DNA of 64,000 nt, from positions 1,426,001 to 1,490,000 of the forward strand of contig NC_083529.1 of the NCBI RefSeq assembly GCF_032362555.1, in the 5' to 3' direction. Shown here in pieces: positions 36,601-48,600 of this stretch (positions are counted from its first letter, which is position 1; every line of letters starts with the position of its first letter). The position numbers and the translations under genes are program-made. The stretch is from Amyelois transitella. Taxonomy: Eukaryota > Arthropoda > Insecta > Lepidoptera > Pyralidae. The notes below the pieces were generated by a model. That model was not told the origin of the DNA, did no database searches, and saw only the letters and a list, made by a program, of their open reading frames with translations.

Positions 36601-39600
36601 TCTCCTGCAATCTCTTCTTCGAGCGTTGGTCGCCCTATCACATTTTCACTGTTGAGCATATTTTTATAACTAAAAAACTAACTAACTAACTGCGGCAACG
36701 AAGCCCAATCTTGTTCAAGTGAGTTTTCGGCAATTTGCGAACATCAGTGAATTATGCTTTATTAATCGGAACTCCAATTGGCAGATTCTCTGGACAATAA
36801 CTTATACAGATAGTCCTGTATACCTACTAAAAGATCGGAGAGGTCGTATGTAAAACAAAACTTGTTTCATATTTCGTCACATCCAAATTATTCTGTAATA
36901 GTAGAATAACACAATAGTAACTGTAGGTAATTGAGTAGATAATGGCTAGCCACATCACTAGCGCTGTCTGAAGATTTCAAATAACGCTTGCATACGTATT
37001 ACAAATTTACCGAATTTTCGGTCTTTCCTCTTTCTTACGGCGAGTTTTTAAATTAGGCCGTTTACGGGCATTACTGGGTGATACAATTTTAATAGAATTA
37101 TCCATGGAAACGAAGTAATTACCCAAAATAAATAATAAAACACGGGAGCGCAAGTTGTTAAAAGTCGTAAAATTTACGTCAATTGTCGGACATATTGGAT
37201 AAAAGCAATGCGTTGATTGGTCGTCATGGATATAACATCATTTGAAAAAAAATGGACAGTGGATATATCTGGCTTTCATAAAATGATATGACTTTGACTC
37301 TTAATTTCTCACAAACTATGTGGATTTATACACAACTGACAAAATAGATTCAAAGCTTGTGTTTTTTTCTTTTTAACGATACCAAAATCTTAAAAATCTT
37401 TGAAGAAGGATTTATCCAAGTTTGAAGTTATGCGACACAATTGGTCTTATCACCTTTTTCGCGATAGTCCAATTCTAAGTTGGATTTTTTTTAACATTGG
37501 ACTAATCGAATTTATAAATGAACGAATGAATGAATGAACGAACGAATGAATGAATGTTTTTTTTTCTTTTACCCACCATTTTCTTATCCTTGCTAAATCC
37601 GATGCCCGTCCAGAATTTGCTCTGTTTCGTCTTTATAGTGAACCTGACAGAGTCTTTCCCCCTCTTCTGACCCAGGTACTCCCAGGAGGCGTAATATTCA
37701 CACGTATTGTTGGCTGGGTCACAATCGGTCGGGAACTTCCATTGACCTCCGCATTTATCTTCAAGCGGTAAAACGCCACCAGAGATGGAAGACTTTTCTT
37801 CTTCTGCAAAAGAAATGGCGTTTTATTTCAATTTTTAGATTACACAGATTGAGTAAGCCTCATAGTTAGTTCGAGACTTGTGTTACGAGATACTAACTCA
37901 ACGATACTTTATTTTATTATATAATTTTTTTTTCTTTTATTATATAATTTTTTTGTTATTATGAGACATTTCAGACATCATTTAAAAAAATAAAAAAATA
38001 TAAAAATAATAAATTTAATAATTGTTATATCTTTTGGTCTCACGTTGTTTGACGTCGAAACTTCGAATTTACTTAACACCGCCACCGTTTTTGTATTACA
38101 TTTCCGTGATTTTATTATATTAGAGGCCGCCCGCGACTTCGTCCGCAAGGAAACCTTATCAATCCCGCGGGAACTCCGGGATAAAAAGTAGTCTATATAT
38201 TATTCTGGGTCGTCAGCTTCTTACATACCAAATTTCATCGTAATCGGTTCAGTAGTTCTTGCGTGAAAGAGTAACAAACATCCATACTCACAAACTTTCG
38301 TACTTATAATAAGTCCCTGTAAATCTTAATCGAAACTATTATTAGAATACTAGAGGCCGCCCGCGACTTCGTCCGCATGGAAACCCTATCAATCCCGCGG
38401 GAACTCTGGGATAAAAAGTAGCCTATGTGTTATTCTGGGTCTTCAGCTACCTACATACCAAATTTCATGGTAATCGGTTCAGTAGTTTTTGCGTGAAAGA
38501 GTAACAAACATCCATACAAACTTTCGCCTTTATAATAGTAGTAGGATAGGATGTAAAAATTCTCCAGCAGCCTTAATGGTAGAAAATATTCTTAAAACTT
38601 ACCAAAGAAATTGATCCTGGTAACGCCTCTCTGGCTGCCATGACCGTGGTATTTCAGCTCGTCTTGCCTGTAGAAGTCGGCGACCGCCGCCATATCCTTC
38701 TCCAGCCCTGATGGGGGGGAGTGAACGTATTTCCCTGGCTCCTGACCCCGAGACCAGATGACGTGCATCAGATCATCGACTACGGAGTGGTCTGTGGGTT
38801 CTTTGGCCTGTTGAGATTAAATAAAACCTGTTATGCTATATTATTCATACATACATATGGTCACGTCTATATCCCTTGCGGGATAGACAGAGCCAACAGT
38901 CTTGAAAAGAATGAATGACCACGTTCAGCTATTTGGCTTAATGATAGAATTGAGGTTCAATAGTGACAGGTTGCGAGCCCATCGCCTAGAAAAGAATCCC
39001 AAGTTTGTACGCCTATCCCTTAGTCGCCTTTTACGACATCCGTGGAAAAGAGATGGAGTGGTCCTATTCTTTTTTGTATTGGTGCCGAGAACCACACGGC
39101 ACGGCTATATTATTCAAAACTTTTATTCATTATTAGGGTAAGTCCGGGGTAGTTGGCCATAGTTTTTTCTTAGCTCTACTAGAAATCAAATACTTATATT
39201 TTTATAATTATATTTATTTTTTATTAAACTTTAAACAATCAACTTTGATATTACAAACATAAAAGTAAAAACTTCTAATGAGAACTCCTTACTAATAAAA
39301 GTTTTTTTAAAATCACAAGTGGCCATCTCTCCCGAGGTGTCCGGGTGTGATGGCCAAGGCATTAGAGGTAAGATGGCCATAACTTAACTCTAGGCTTATA
39401 ATTACTTTTTGGTCTCATTTTTACTTTTAAGTCTTCTTTTCTCTTCGCTACATCTGGAGCACTTCAGTTGTGGCGGTTTCAAATGCAGTACAGTGTTCGT
39501 GAACCCAAAACTGGTACACTGTACATTGAAGCCAGTCTTCGATGAGAAGTGTTTCTTTTTACACATTGAACAGTAACTTTTCTTGTCTCTTCCTTTTCCT

Positions 39601-42600
39601 TCTTTATTTTGACACATTTTCTTACGTTTTCCTTTTTTTCTAGTTTTGATGTGTTCTTCCGATGTCAATAGTGTTCCAACTTGCTTTGCTCGTTTACGCC
39701 CTTCAATCAATTTTTGTGAAATATGTGGTAATGGTGTAATCTGGATCTTTACTGGATGAAACCTCTTTCTGAGTGCTCGGATGTGAAAGATAAGACGTCT
39801 TGGCAGTTCTTACGGAGATTTTTGATCTTTTAGAACTGATTACAGGGCTATGGTATGTTTTACTTCTTGATCCATGAGAACACCCTGGTGCAGATTCCTT
39901 TTCATTGTCCACAGCAGATGCACATTGGGAAAGCTCTTGTGTAGCAGAAGTATTCGTTGAGTCACTAGATTCTTGAATAAATGCGTAATCTGGCACCGCT
40001 TCTGGGTTGAGAGGATACACTCCAGTTGATAAACATCATTTCTGTACCATGGCAATAGTGCTAATTGCAGTCGGTATATGATGGCCATATGGCTATCATA
40101 CACCGATTACAATTGGCCATCTCTCCTTCTTTTCCGTGCAAGATGGCCACAACTAAAACTAAAACAATTCATGACACTTAACAAATAATTTTGAGGTGAT
40201 AACTTAGCATTGTTTGTATACTTTGCAACAAATACAAATATCACCATTATTTTCAGAAACTGACACCACAGTTGTATAAAACAATTGACATCAAAATAAT
40301 ATTCACAGTAGTCGAAAGAAAAAACAAAGGATTTACTTACTTTTTCTTTTTTTTTCGCCAAATCTTTTGCCGTACCGTTGCTCTCACGGACGACGCGCGG
40401 CGAACTGAACGATTAACAGTGACATCTAGTCAACAAGTCCCTGAAATATTTCCATAGGCCATCTCTCCCCTATGGCCATCTACCCCGGACTTACTGGGAT
40501 AAATCAATATCGTTTAATAATTGTCATACCTTTTGGTCTCACAACATTGATTGACGTCAAATAAATTGCTTAAAACTGAGTTTAATACCGCTTCCAAAGG
40601 TAACAAACTGCAATGCAGCATTTTTTGGGTTTCATTCATATTGATTGCGTTTTTTGTTACCTAAAATACTTATGTACCTACTAAGAAATTTAACTAATAT
40701 TATGTACTTACAACTTTTAGCTTTCGTGTCGGTCAGAATGTCAAAAACAGACTTACCGATCATAGCATAGATTATAATCATGATATTAGTGCCGTGTGGT
40801 TCCCGGCACAAATACAAAAAATAATAGGACCACTCCATCTCTTTCCCATGGATGTCGTAAAAGGCGACTAAGGGATAGGCTTAGGTACAAACTTGGGATT
40901 CTTTTTAGGCGATGGGCTAGCAACCTGTCACTATATGAATCTGAATTCTATCATTAAGCCAAATAGCTGAACGTTGCCATTCAGTCTTTTCAAGACTGTT
41001 GGCTCTGTCTGCCCCGCAAACGATATAGACGTGACCATATGCATGTATGTTAGTAGAATAGAATAGTTTAATTTTCACAATCGGATACAAGGTATCACTT
41101 ATTGACGTCACGTTAGTCAGTCAGGTATTTGATTAAATTGCCTCAATGCGCAAATTTTCCCAAGATGTTATTTTTGCTTTTACTTTAATTTATTAAAAAG
41201 TTAAATTAAGGAAGAACATACCTTAATCTTTTTCCTGAACATGATAGTGGTGACTCCATTCTCTTCGTAGCCAGATGCGGCTGTGATGTCATCATGGCCG
41301 CCCCAGAAGGTGTCCACGCGAGGAGTAGACCTGATAGAATAGAATAGATTTATTTTCAAAATTGGATACACGGTATCACTTATTGACGTCACATCAGACT
41401 TAATACCTCAAGGCATCCTCTGCTATTCGAACCTTACGCTAATAAGGCTTAATGATGGAATTAAGATTCAAATAGAGACAGGACAAATATCCCAAGTTGG
41501 CATGTAACCAGCTGATTCAAATCAAAAAAGCTAGATACACACTATCAATTTCTTATACTAAATCCTTAAATCAGCAGCCAATATGATCTTTATCATCCTG
41601 CTAAAACTGGCTTTATAATTGCGCTATCCTATTGTCTTTCTATCCCGATATGTATGTTGAAGTGCCGTGTGGTTCCCGGCACCAATAAAAAAAAGAATAG
41701 GACCACTCCATCTCGTTCCCATGGATGTCGTAAAAGGCGACTAAGAGATAAGCTTATAAACTTGGTCTTCTTCTTTTAGGCGATGGGCTAGCAACCCGTC
41801 ACTATTTGAATCTCAATTCTATCATTAAGCCAAGCAGCTGAACGTGGCCCATCAGTCTTTTCAAGACTGTTGGCTCTGTCTACCCCGTAAGGGATAAAGA
41901 CGTGATCATGTGTATGTATGTATGTATGTTAAAAATGGTAGTATAATAATAATCCTTTATTTATTTTCCTCCACAATAACAATACCTTTACATGTAAAAC
42001 AATAGTATGACTTCTGTTACATAATTATATTGTGGAGAACTGGCGCCTATACTAGGTCCTAGAAGAACCTGTGTTACAGGTCACCAGGTCTCCCCATTAA
42101 TAGATACACTCCTTACCTGTCCCTGGTATAATAGTCCAAGACCCTATGGTAGTTCCCCCTAGCTGTTCCAATCACGATATCAGTGCAGTCCATTGGGTTG
42201 AAGTCAAATTTAGGCACGTATTCGTGGGCCGGGAAGTAACCTGGAAATATAACTAACATTTTCAGAAATGAAAAAACATTTCTGATGAAATTTGAAGTAA
42301 AATCAAAACTCTTCCGTAACGGATTGACTGACTGACTCACAGGCCTTGCCACTAGAAATTTGGCATGTAAGTTTCTTATGTGGTTTATGGATGAACTGAA
42401 AGAGTATTCCCGGCAATTCCGGAACAGCAGGAACAGAAATTAACGGCATATTTAGTTGTTTCTATGTTATTAAATAAACGAATAAACCTTTTCCACTCTA
42501 TTTTGTGTCTTGTTTATGCCTTGTTTTACTCTATTAAATAAACGAAGAAGACCTTTTGGTGGTGTGTATTGTGAAGGTCTACTGGAAAAAGACCCGCCTT

Positions 42601-45600
42601 ACAGCTCATTAGAGGACTTAAAAGCCCTTGATTACAAAATCACTCTAAGTACATCTAGATATATGCAATTTCCACAAAATTGTTCTTATTTTGAGTGCAA
42701 TAAAGAATTATTCATACGTTGATCCACTCTCCTAGAAATTGTTATGAGTAACTATTTCTTAACCAAATTTACACAAATTACCAAATAGATTTATAGGTAA
42801 CATAAACAAAAACCAAATACGGGATGGTCATGGTCAAAATGCGCGCCCTGGGCTCCTCACCAAAAGGGTGTGAAGGAAACCGGAATCAACACCACGAGAA
42901 AGAAAAAAATATACAGTCAAATTGAGAACCTCCTCCTTGTTTGAAGTGGGTCAAAAAGGTTAATACCTCGTTTAACACAGTACCAGTGCCCAGAAGAAAA
43001 TAAACTCGAAGAAAGAGTATTATAAGAACCATGTCAGTTAAAATGAGAACAGAGAGAAGAAAAGAAAAGAAAAAAATCCAGAATATTAGAAGGAAATGGT
43101 AAGGGATATTAAAAGTTACAGGTAGTTGTTGAAGTCATTTAGTGCTAGTCGCGTTAAAAAAGCAAGTACATACATTCAGAAAAGAGAAGAATGTACCTTA
43201 AGCAAAAGCAAGAAAGAAATTAAGAAATAAGATATGAACATGCCTAAATAATGAAACTAGTGAATGAACATTCAACATTTCTTACATACGTATACATATA
43301 ATCACGTCTATATCCCTTGTGGAAAGCGGTAGTCTCTGCCTACCCCTCCGGGAAAGAGGCGTGATTTTATGTATGTATGTATGTATATCCCTTGCGGGGT
43401 AGACAGAGCCAACAGTATTGAAAATACTGATAGTGCAACGTTCAGCTGTTTGGCTTAATGATAGAATTGCGATTCATATAATGTGACAGGTTGCTATCCC
43501 GTCGCCTAAAAGAAGAATCCCAAGTTTATAAGGCTATCAATAGTGAAGAGATGGAGTGGTCCTATTCTTTTTCTATTGGCGCCAGGAACCACACGGCACA
43601 TTTCTTATTTACCTATGTGAATAATATTTTTGTATATCTCTATAATATATATATATATAAATTAAAATAAAAATATATATTACTTTGTACATACTCGTAG
43701 GTAAAGCTTCTATAGCATTGTAATGTTCTAAATTTTGCTGTAATACATACTAATCTACAAAATGTATATTATTTCTAAATAAATACGTTATTATATTTTA
43801 ATATTAGTATGTATGAGAACCAACACCAAACAACAAAAGTGATGTGATAAATTTTGCTTTACAAAGACAAATATTTTCACTGAAATTAAGTTAAAACTTC
43901 AAATAATCAATTTAAACCTAGACCTAAACTAGGCATTCAGGCAACTGGATGTGTAACATACATACACACATATAATCACGTCTATATCCCTTGCGGGGTA
44001 GACAGAGCTAACAGTCTTGTAAAGACCTATAGGCCATGTTCATAATGACGGGTTAATAGTGACTGGTTGCTAGCCCATCGCCTACAAAAGGAATCCCAAG
44101 TTTGTTAGCCTATCCATATATATATTTTTAGGTAATAAATGAAAATTACCTATTTGCTCATTAATTACACACATACATGTATACCTATATAAAATCACGC
44201 CATTTACCCAGAAAGGTCGGCAGCGACTTCCAACTGCCACGATCCCTGCATACATCATTCGCTTCATCCACATTTATAACTCTCTTCATGCAAGCTCGGC
44301 TGTTCGAGTACTCTTAACGTGACTTATAATTAGCTCATTAATTGCAGTGAAAATATTGTCTATAATTTAGTGCTAAGCATAGTGCTTTTACCTGCTTCTT
44401 CTGTCAGTCCCTTCACTAGCAATGTCTCTGGTTCCATTTCAGCAATGGGTTTTGGGGTAGGTTCAGATTTGGGTTCAGGAGTTGGTTCTGGTTCTGATTT
44501 GGGTTCAGGACTTGGTTCTGGTTCTGATTTGGGTTCAGGACTTGGTTCAGGTTCAGATTTGGGTTCAGGACTTGGTTCAGGTTCTGATTTGGGTTCAGGA
44601 CTTGGTTCTGGTTCTGATTTAGGTTCTGGACTTGGTTCTGGTTCTGATTTAGGTTCTGGACTTGGTTCTGGTTCTGATTTAGGTTCTGGACTTGGTTCTG
44701 GTTCTGATTTGGGTTCTGGACTTGGTTCTGGTTCTGAATTGGGTTCGGGAGTTGGTTCTGGTTCTGATTTGGGTTCCGCTGTTGGTTCTGGTTCCGAATT
44801 AGGTTCTGGAGAAGGTTGTGGTTCTGATGTGGGCTCGGGAGATGGTTCCGACTTAGGTTCGGGTGATGGTTCTGGTAATGAATTTGGTTCCGAAGTGGGT
44901 TCTGGTTCGGACTTTGGTTCAGGACTTGGTTCTGGGGCTGGAGTAGTCTCTGGTAGAGCTTTAGTAGTGGTTGTTGTAGAATTAAAACGTAACTGCTTAA
45001 ACTTTGGTGTAAACTTTGGTTTAGGAGAAAATCTTTGTCTAGGCTTAGGTGTGGTTGAAGATATTGGTATAGACTTTGGTTCTAGGGTTTCAGGTTCAGC
45101 TTTAGGCTCAAGGGTAGGTTCTGGAGTGGGACTAACGTTATTTTCATTGGCAACTGTGGTCGTAGTTTCCACATCTGCAAAAATAATGCAACCATGCAAA
45201 AATATATACATTAATTCCTGATCAAGGAATTGCTTATTTTCCAACTTTACATTGCAATATGTTTGTGAAAATTGTATTTTAAAAATAAATATACAAACAT
45301 AATAATAACGAATCATAGTTTCTTGATCGAAAACATCATGTTGCAATGCATTGTCTATAAAAGGAAAACAAATCCTTTGACAGGATAAAGGTGTATATTA
45401 CAAATTTCTGTTAGTTTAGTTTCTATTTTATTTATTTTTTTTGGTGTTGTGTGCTGTTGCGTGTGCTCGTGAATTGTTTGTGATTTTAGCTTTTTTGTTA
45501 AGTGTGCGAGGATTTTTGTTTTGATTTATACTCACTGTCAGCATCGGCAGTTGCACGCTTTCGTCGTCCTAGAAAATTAACATATTTTGTCGTCTTGTAA

Positions 45601-48600
45601 AACATATTTAGATATATTGAGGCCTATTAGTGAATACGTAATTTCTAATAAAACAACCTTTAATAGAAAATAGAATGGAATCATAAGTTTAAGGGTCGCT
45701 AAAGCTAGTTTTAGGGCTAGCAAAGAAAATTAACTGAACTAATCTTGTCTACGAAACCAAGATAACAGAAAGAAATATAGTTTACCTTAGATAATTCAAG
45801 TAATTTATCTTTACACAAATATCCGCATTTAAGGTTTAGTAGAAATGTGATTGTTTTAATTATTATTATAAGATGTTGATTTTGATACACATTGCCTCCA
45901 TGTTTATTTTTTAAACAGGTTCTTTGTAATAATAAAAATTAGGAGAACAAGTAAATAAAAAAGGGAGAGCAATTATAATCCAATTTAGATGAAAAATATT
46001 AATAAACACCTTTATATAACACACCTTTAGAACTGGACACCTTGTAAGAAATACTGGTTTTCACAGTCACATCATCGCCAAGATTTTTGAAATCAATCCC
46101 GTCAAGAGAATGCATGGCAACTCTTTTGTTTCTGCTGTCACTTTCTGCTGGTGTAGTTGGTTCTGGTTTTGGTTCAGCTGTCGGTTCTGGCTCAGCCTGT
46201 AATTTTCGAAATACTATTAAATTAACTATGATACAATATTTTTTTTAAACTTTTCACTGCAATAATTAAAAAGTAACTTTATTAGGTACCTACTCTTTGA
46301 ATTTTACTGATATTGTAAAAGAAAGTACATAATTGATAAAGGGTTTATTTCATTGGCCATAATAGTATTTTGATTCAAGTTCTTGGAACATATTAACTAA
46401 TATAAAAGTAATCTTTCATCAAAAGTGAGGGTGAGATAACTGATAAAATTAACATGATAAAGTAAAAAAAGTATTTAAATATACCTTAGGCTCAGCAGTA
46501 GGTTCTGGCTCGGAATTTGGTTCTGGTTTCGGTTCCGCCACTGGTTCCGGTTCAGCTTTGGGCTCAGCAGTCGGTTCTGGTTCTGCGTTAGGTTCCGGTT
46601 CTGGTTCCGGTTTGGGTTCTGGTTCCGCTTTTGGTTCGGGTTCTGGTAATGGCTCTGGTTTTAAGGTGCTTGCTGTAAAATGTATCAAATGAATAACCGT
46701 AGTGAAATTCCTTATTAAGGTGATAAATATGAGATAAAAAACAAAGAAATACTTTTTAAAGAGCAAAGATCAGAAAAAAAGCCTACATGTACTTAGTAAA
46801 ACTAAACTTACTTATTATACATATATAAAAAACACACATATTTTGTATAGGTATACTTATCAAATGTGTTCAGGCAAATTTTTACTGATTTCTATAGGTA
46901 CAAATATTAATTTCTTTCTTTCTTTTTCCTTTCTTTCTTCTTCCTCCTGGCTTTAGTCCCAGTTGCATCCTCAACACTTTAGAGAGGAGCCTGGGGTATG
47001 CCTTTGACCATGGATTCAAGATTGGGTGATTCAGATTTTGACACGTAGCGACTCCCATCTGACCTCCGCATCCTTTGCAGAGGAATCTAATCCGTATAAG
47101 ATCGATCATGGTTACACATCCAATTGCCTGAACGTGCAGGTTTCCTCACGATGTTTTCCCTAACCGTGGCAGCATCGGTTAGTATTCAAACTAATACAAA
47201 TATTAATTTCTTATCTGACAGATAATTTCCTTAAGTTTACTGGCGGAGATACTGATAAAATTCATCTATGGAAGCTTTTAGGATGAAAAAAGGTTTATAA
47301 AATAATAGACTTACGCTTGTTATCAGTGGAAGGTCCTAAAACAGGGAAGTTTTTACATTCCTTTGTCAACCCGCTCGGTCTCCATCCCACAGCTGAAATG
47401 AGAAAGAAGGATTCGTTTTAAAAAAATAATTATACATACTTTAATTGTATGTGTACATTACATGTAAATATAAAAAAAAAAAAAAAAAAAACTTTTGTTA
47501 CAAAACATTGTAACTCAGCGATCTCTTTGAAACCAATGACGCCAATATCTTTCAAGTTGCCGTGTGGTTCCCGGCACCAATATAATAAAGAATAGGACCA
47601 CTCCATCTCTTTCCCGTGGATGTTCTCCGTAGAGGCTCATAAACTTGGGATTCCTTTTGCAGACGATGGGCTGGCAACCTGTCACTACTTGAATGTCTAT
47701 TCCATCATAAAGCCATACTAAATATGCTAAACGTGGACCTTCAGACTGTTGGCTCTCTATACCCCGCAAGGGATATAAACGTGACGATATGTATGTATGT
47801 ATGTTTGTCACGCAATAACTTTCGAAACGTTGGTCTAATTTAAATTAAAGTTAAAATGAATGTAGGATCTGTCAATAGATTTTTTTATTTTTGTAGGGCA
47901 TCCAAATCGGTCAATTAAGTAATTTTTGAGGTACCTATTCACAATTTCGTAAAAAATAAAAGTGGCCTGCTGGAAGAAATTTCTCTAGAAATAAGTATTA
48001 AGTTATTTTCCTTAATGTACTCGTACATAAATAATTCTATACGAATATTATAAAGCTGAAGAGTTTGTTTGTTTGTTTGTACGCGCTAATCACAGGAACT
48101 ACTGGTTCGAATTGAAAAATTCTTTTTTGTGTTGAATAGGCCATTTATCGAGGAAGGCTTTAGGTTATATAACATCACGCTGCAACTATAAGGGGCGAAG
48201 ATATAATGGAAAATGTGAAAAAAACGGGGAAAATTATTCACCATTGAGGGCCTCAATGATGCCCAAAATAACTATTCCACGCGGACGGAGTCGCGGGCAC
48301 AGCTAGTAAATAAATATACAGTTAAATTAGTCTATCAATTGTTTACTGCTCCAAAATAAAACTACTTAAATTACCAGCATAAGTGGTTCCGTTGACCATC
48401 ATGACCACCTCCAATTCCCCCTCTTCCTTCAGGACGCGCCAGTACAACCTGAATTGCTTGGAGAGCTCCTTCCTGCTGTAGAGCCCTAGGTTGATGTTCT
48501 TGTCTTTCCAGGGCGCCTCTGTAAAGATACCATCTTCATTAGATCTCGAAGTAATATTTGCTGTTAGCTTAAATTATCATTGAATTAGGTAGTCTATACA

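Noticed and set aside
44460-44765. Possible CRISPR-like array
   Set aside because: The 30-bp units are contiguous without unique spacers and are translated; the window is eukaryotic.
44370-45221. Plus-strand open frame made of [10 protein letters not shown] repeats
   Set aside because: It is the antisense of the Pro/Glu/Ser coding minisatellite; exon 11 on the minus strand has splice sites and phase agreement, this frame has none.
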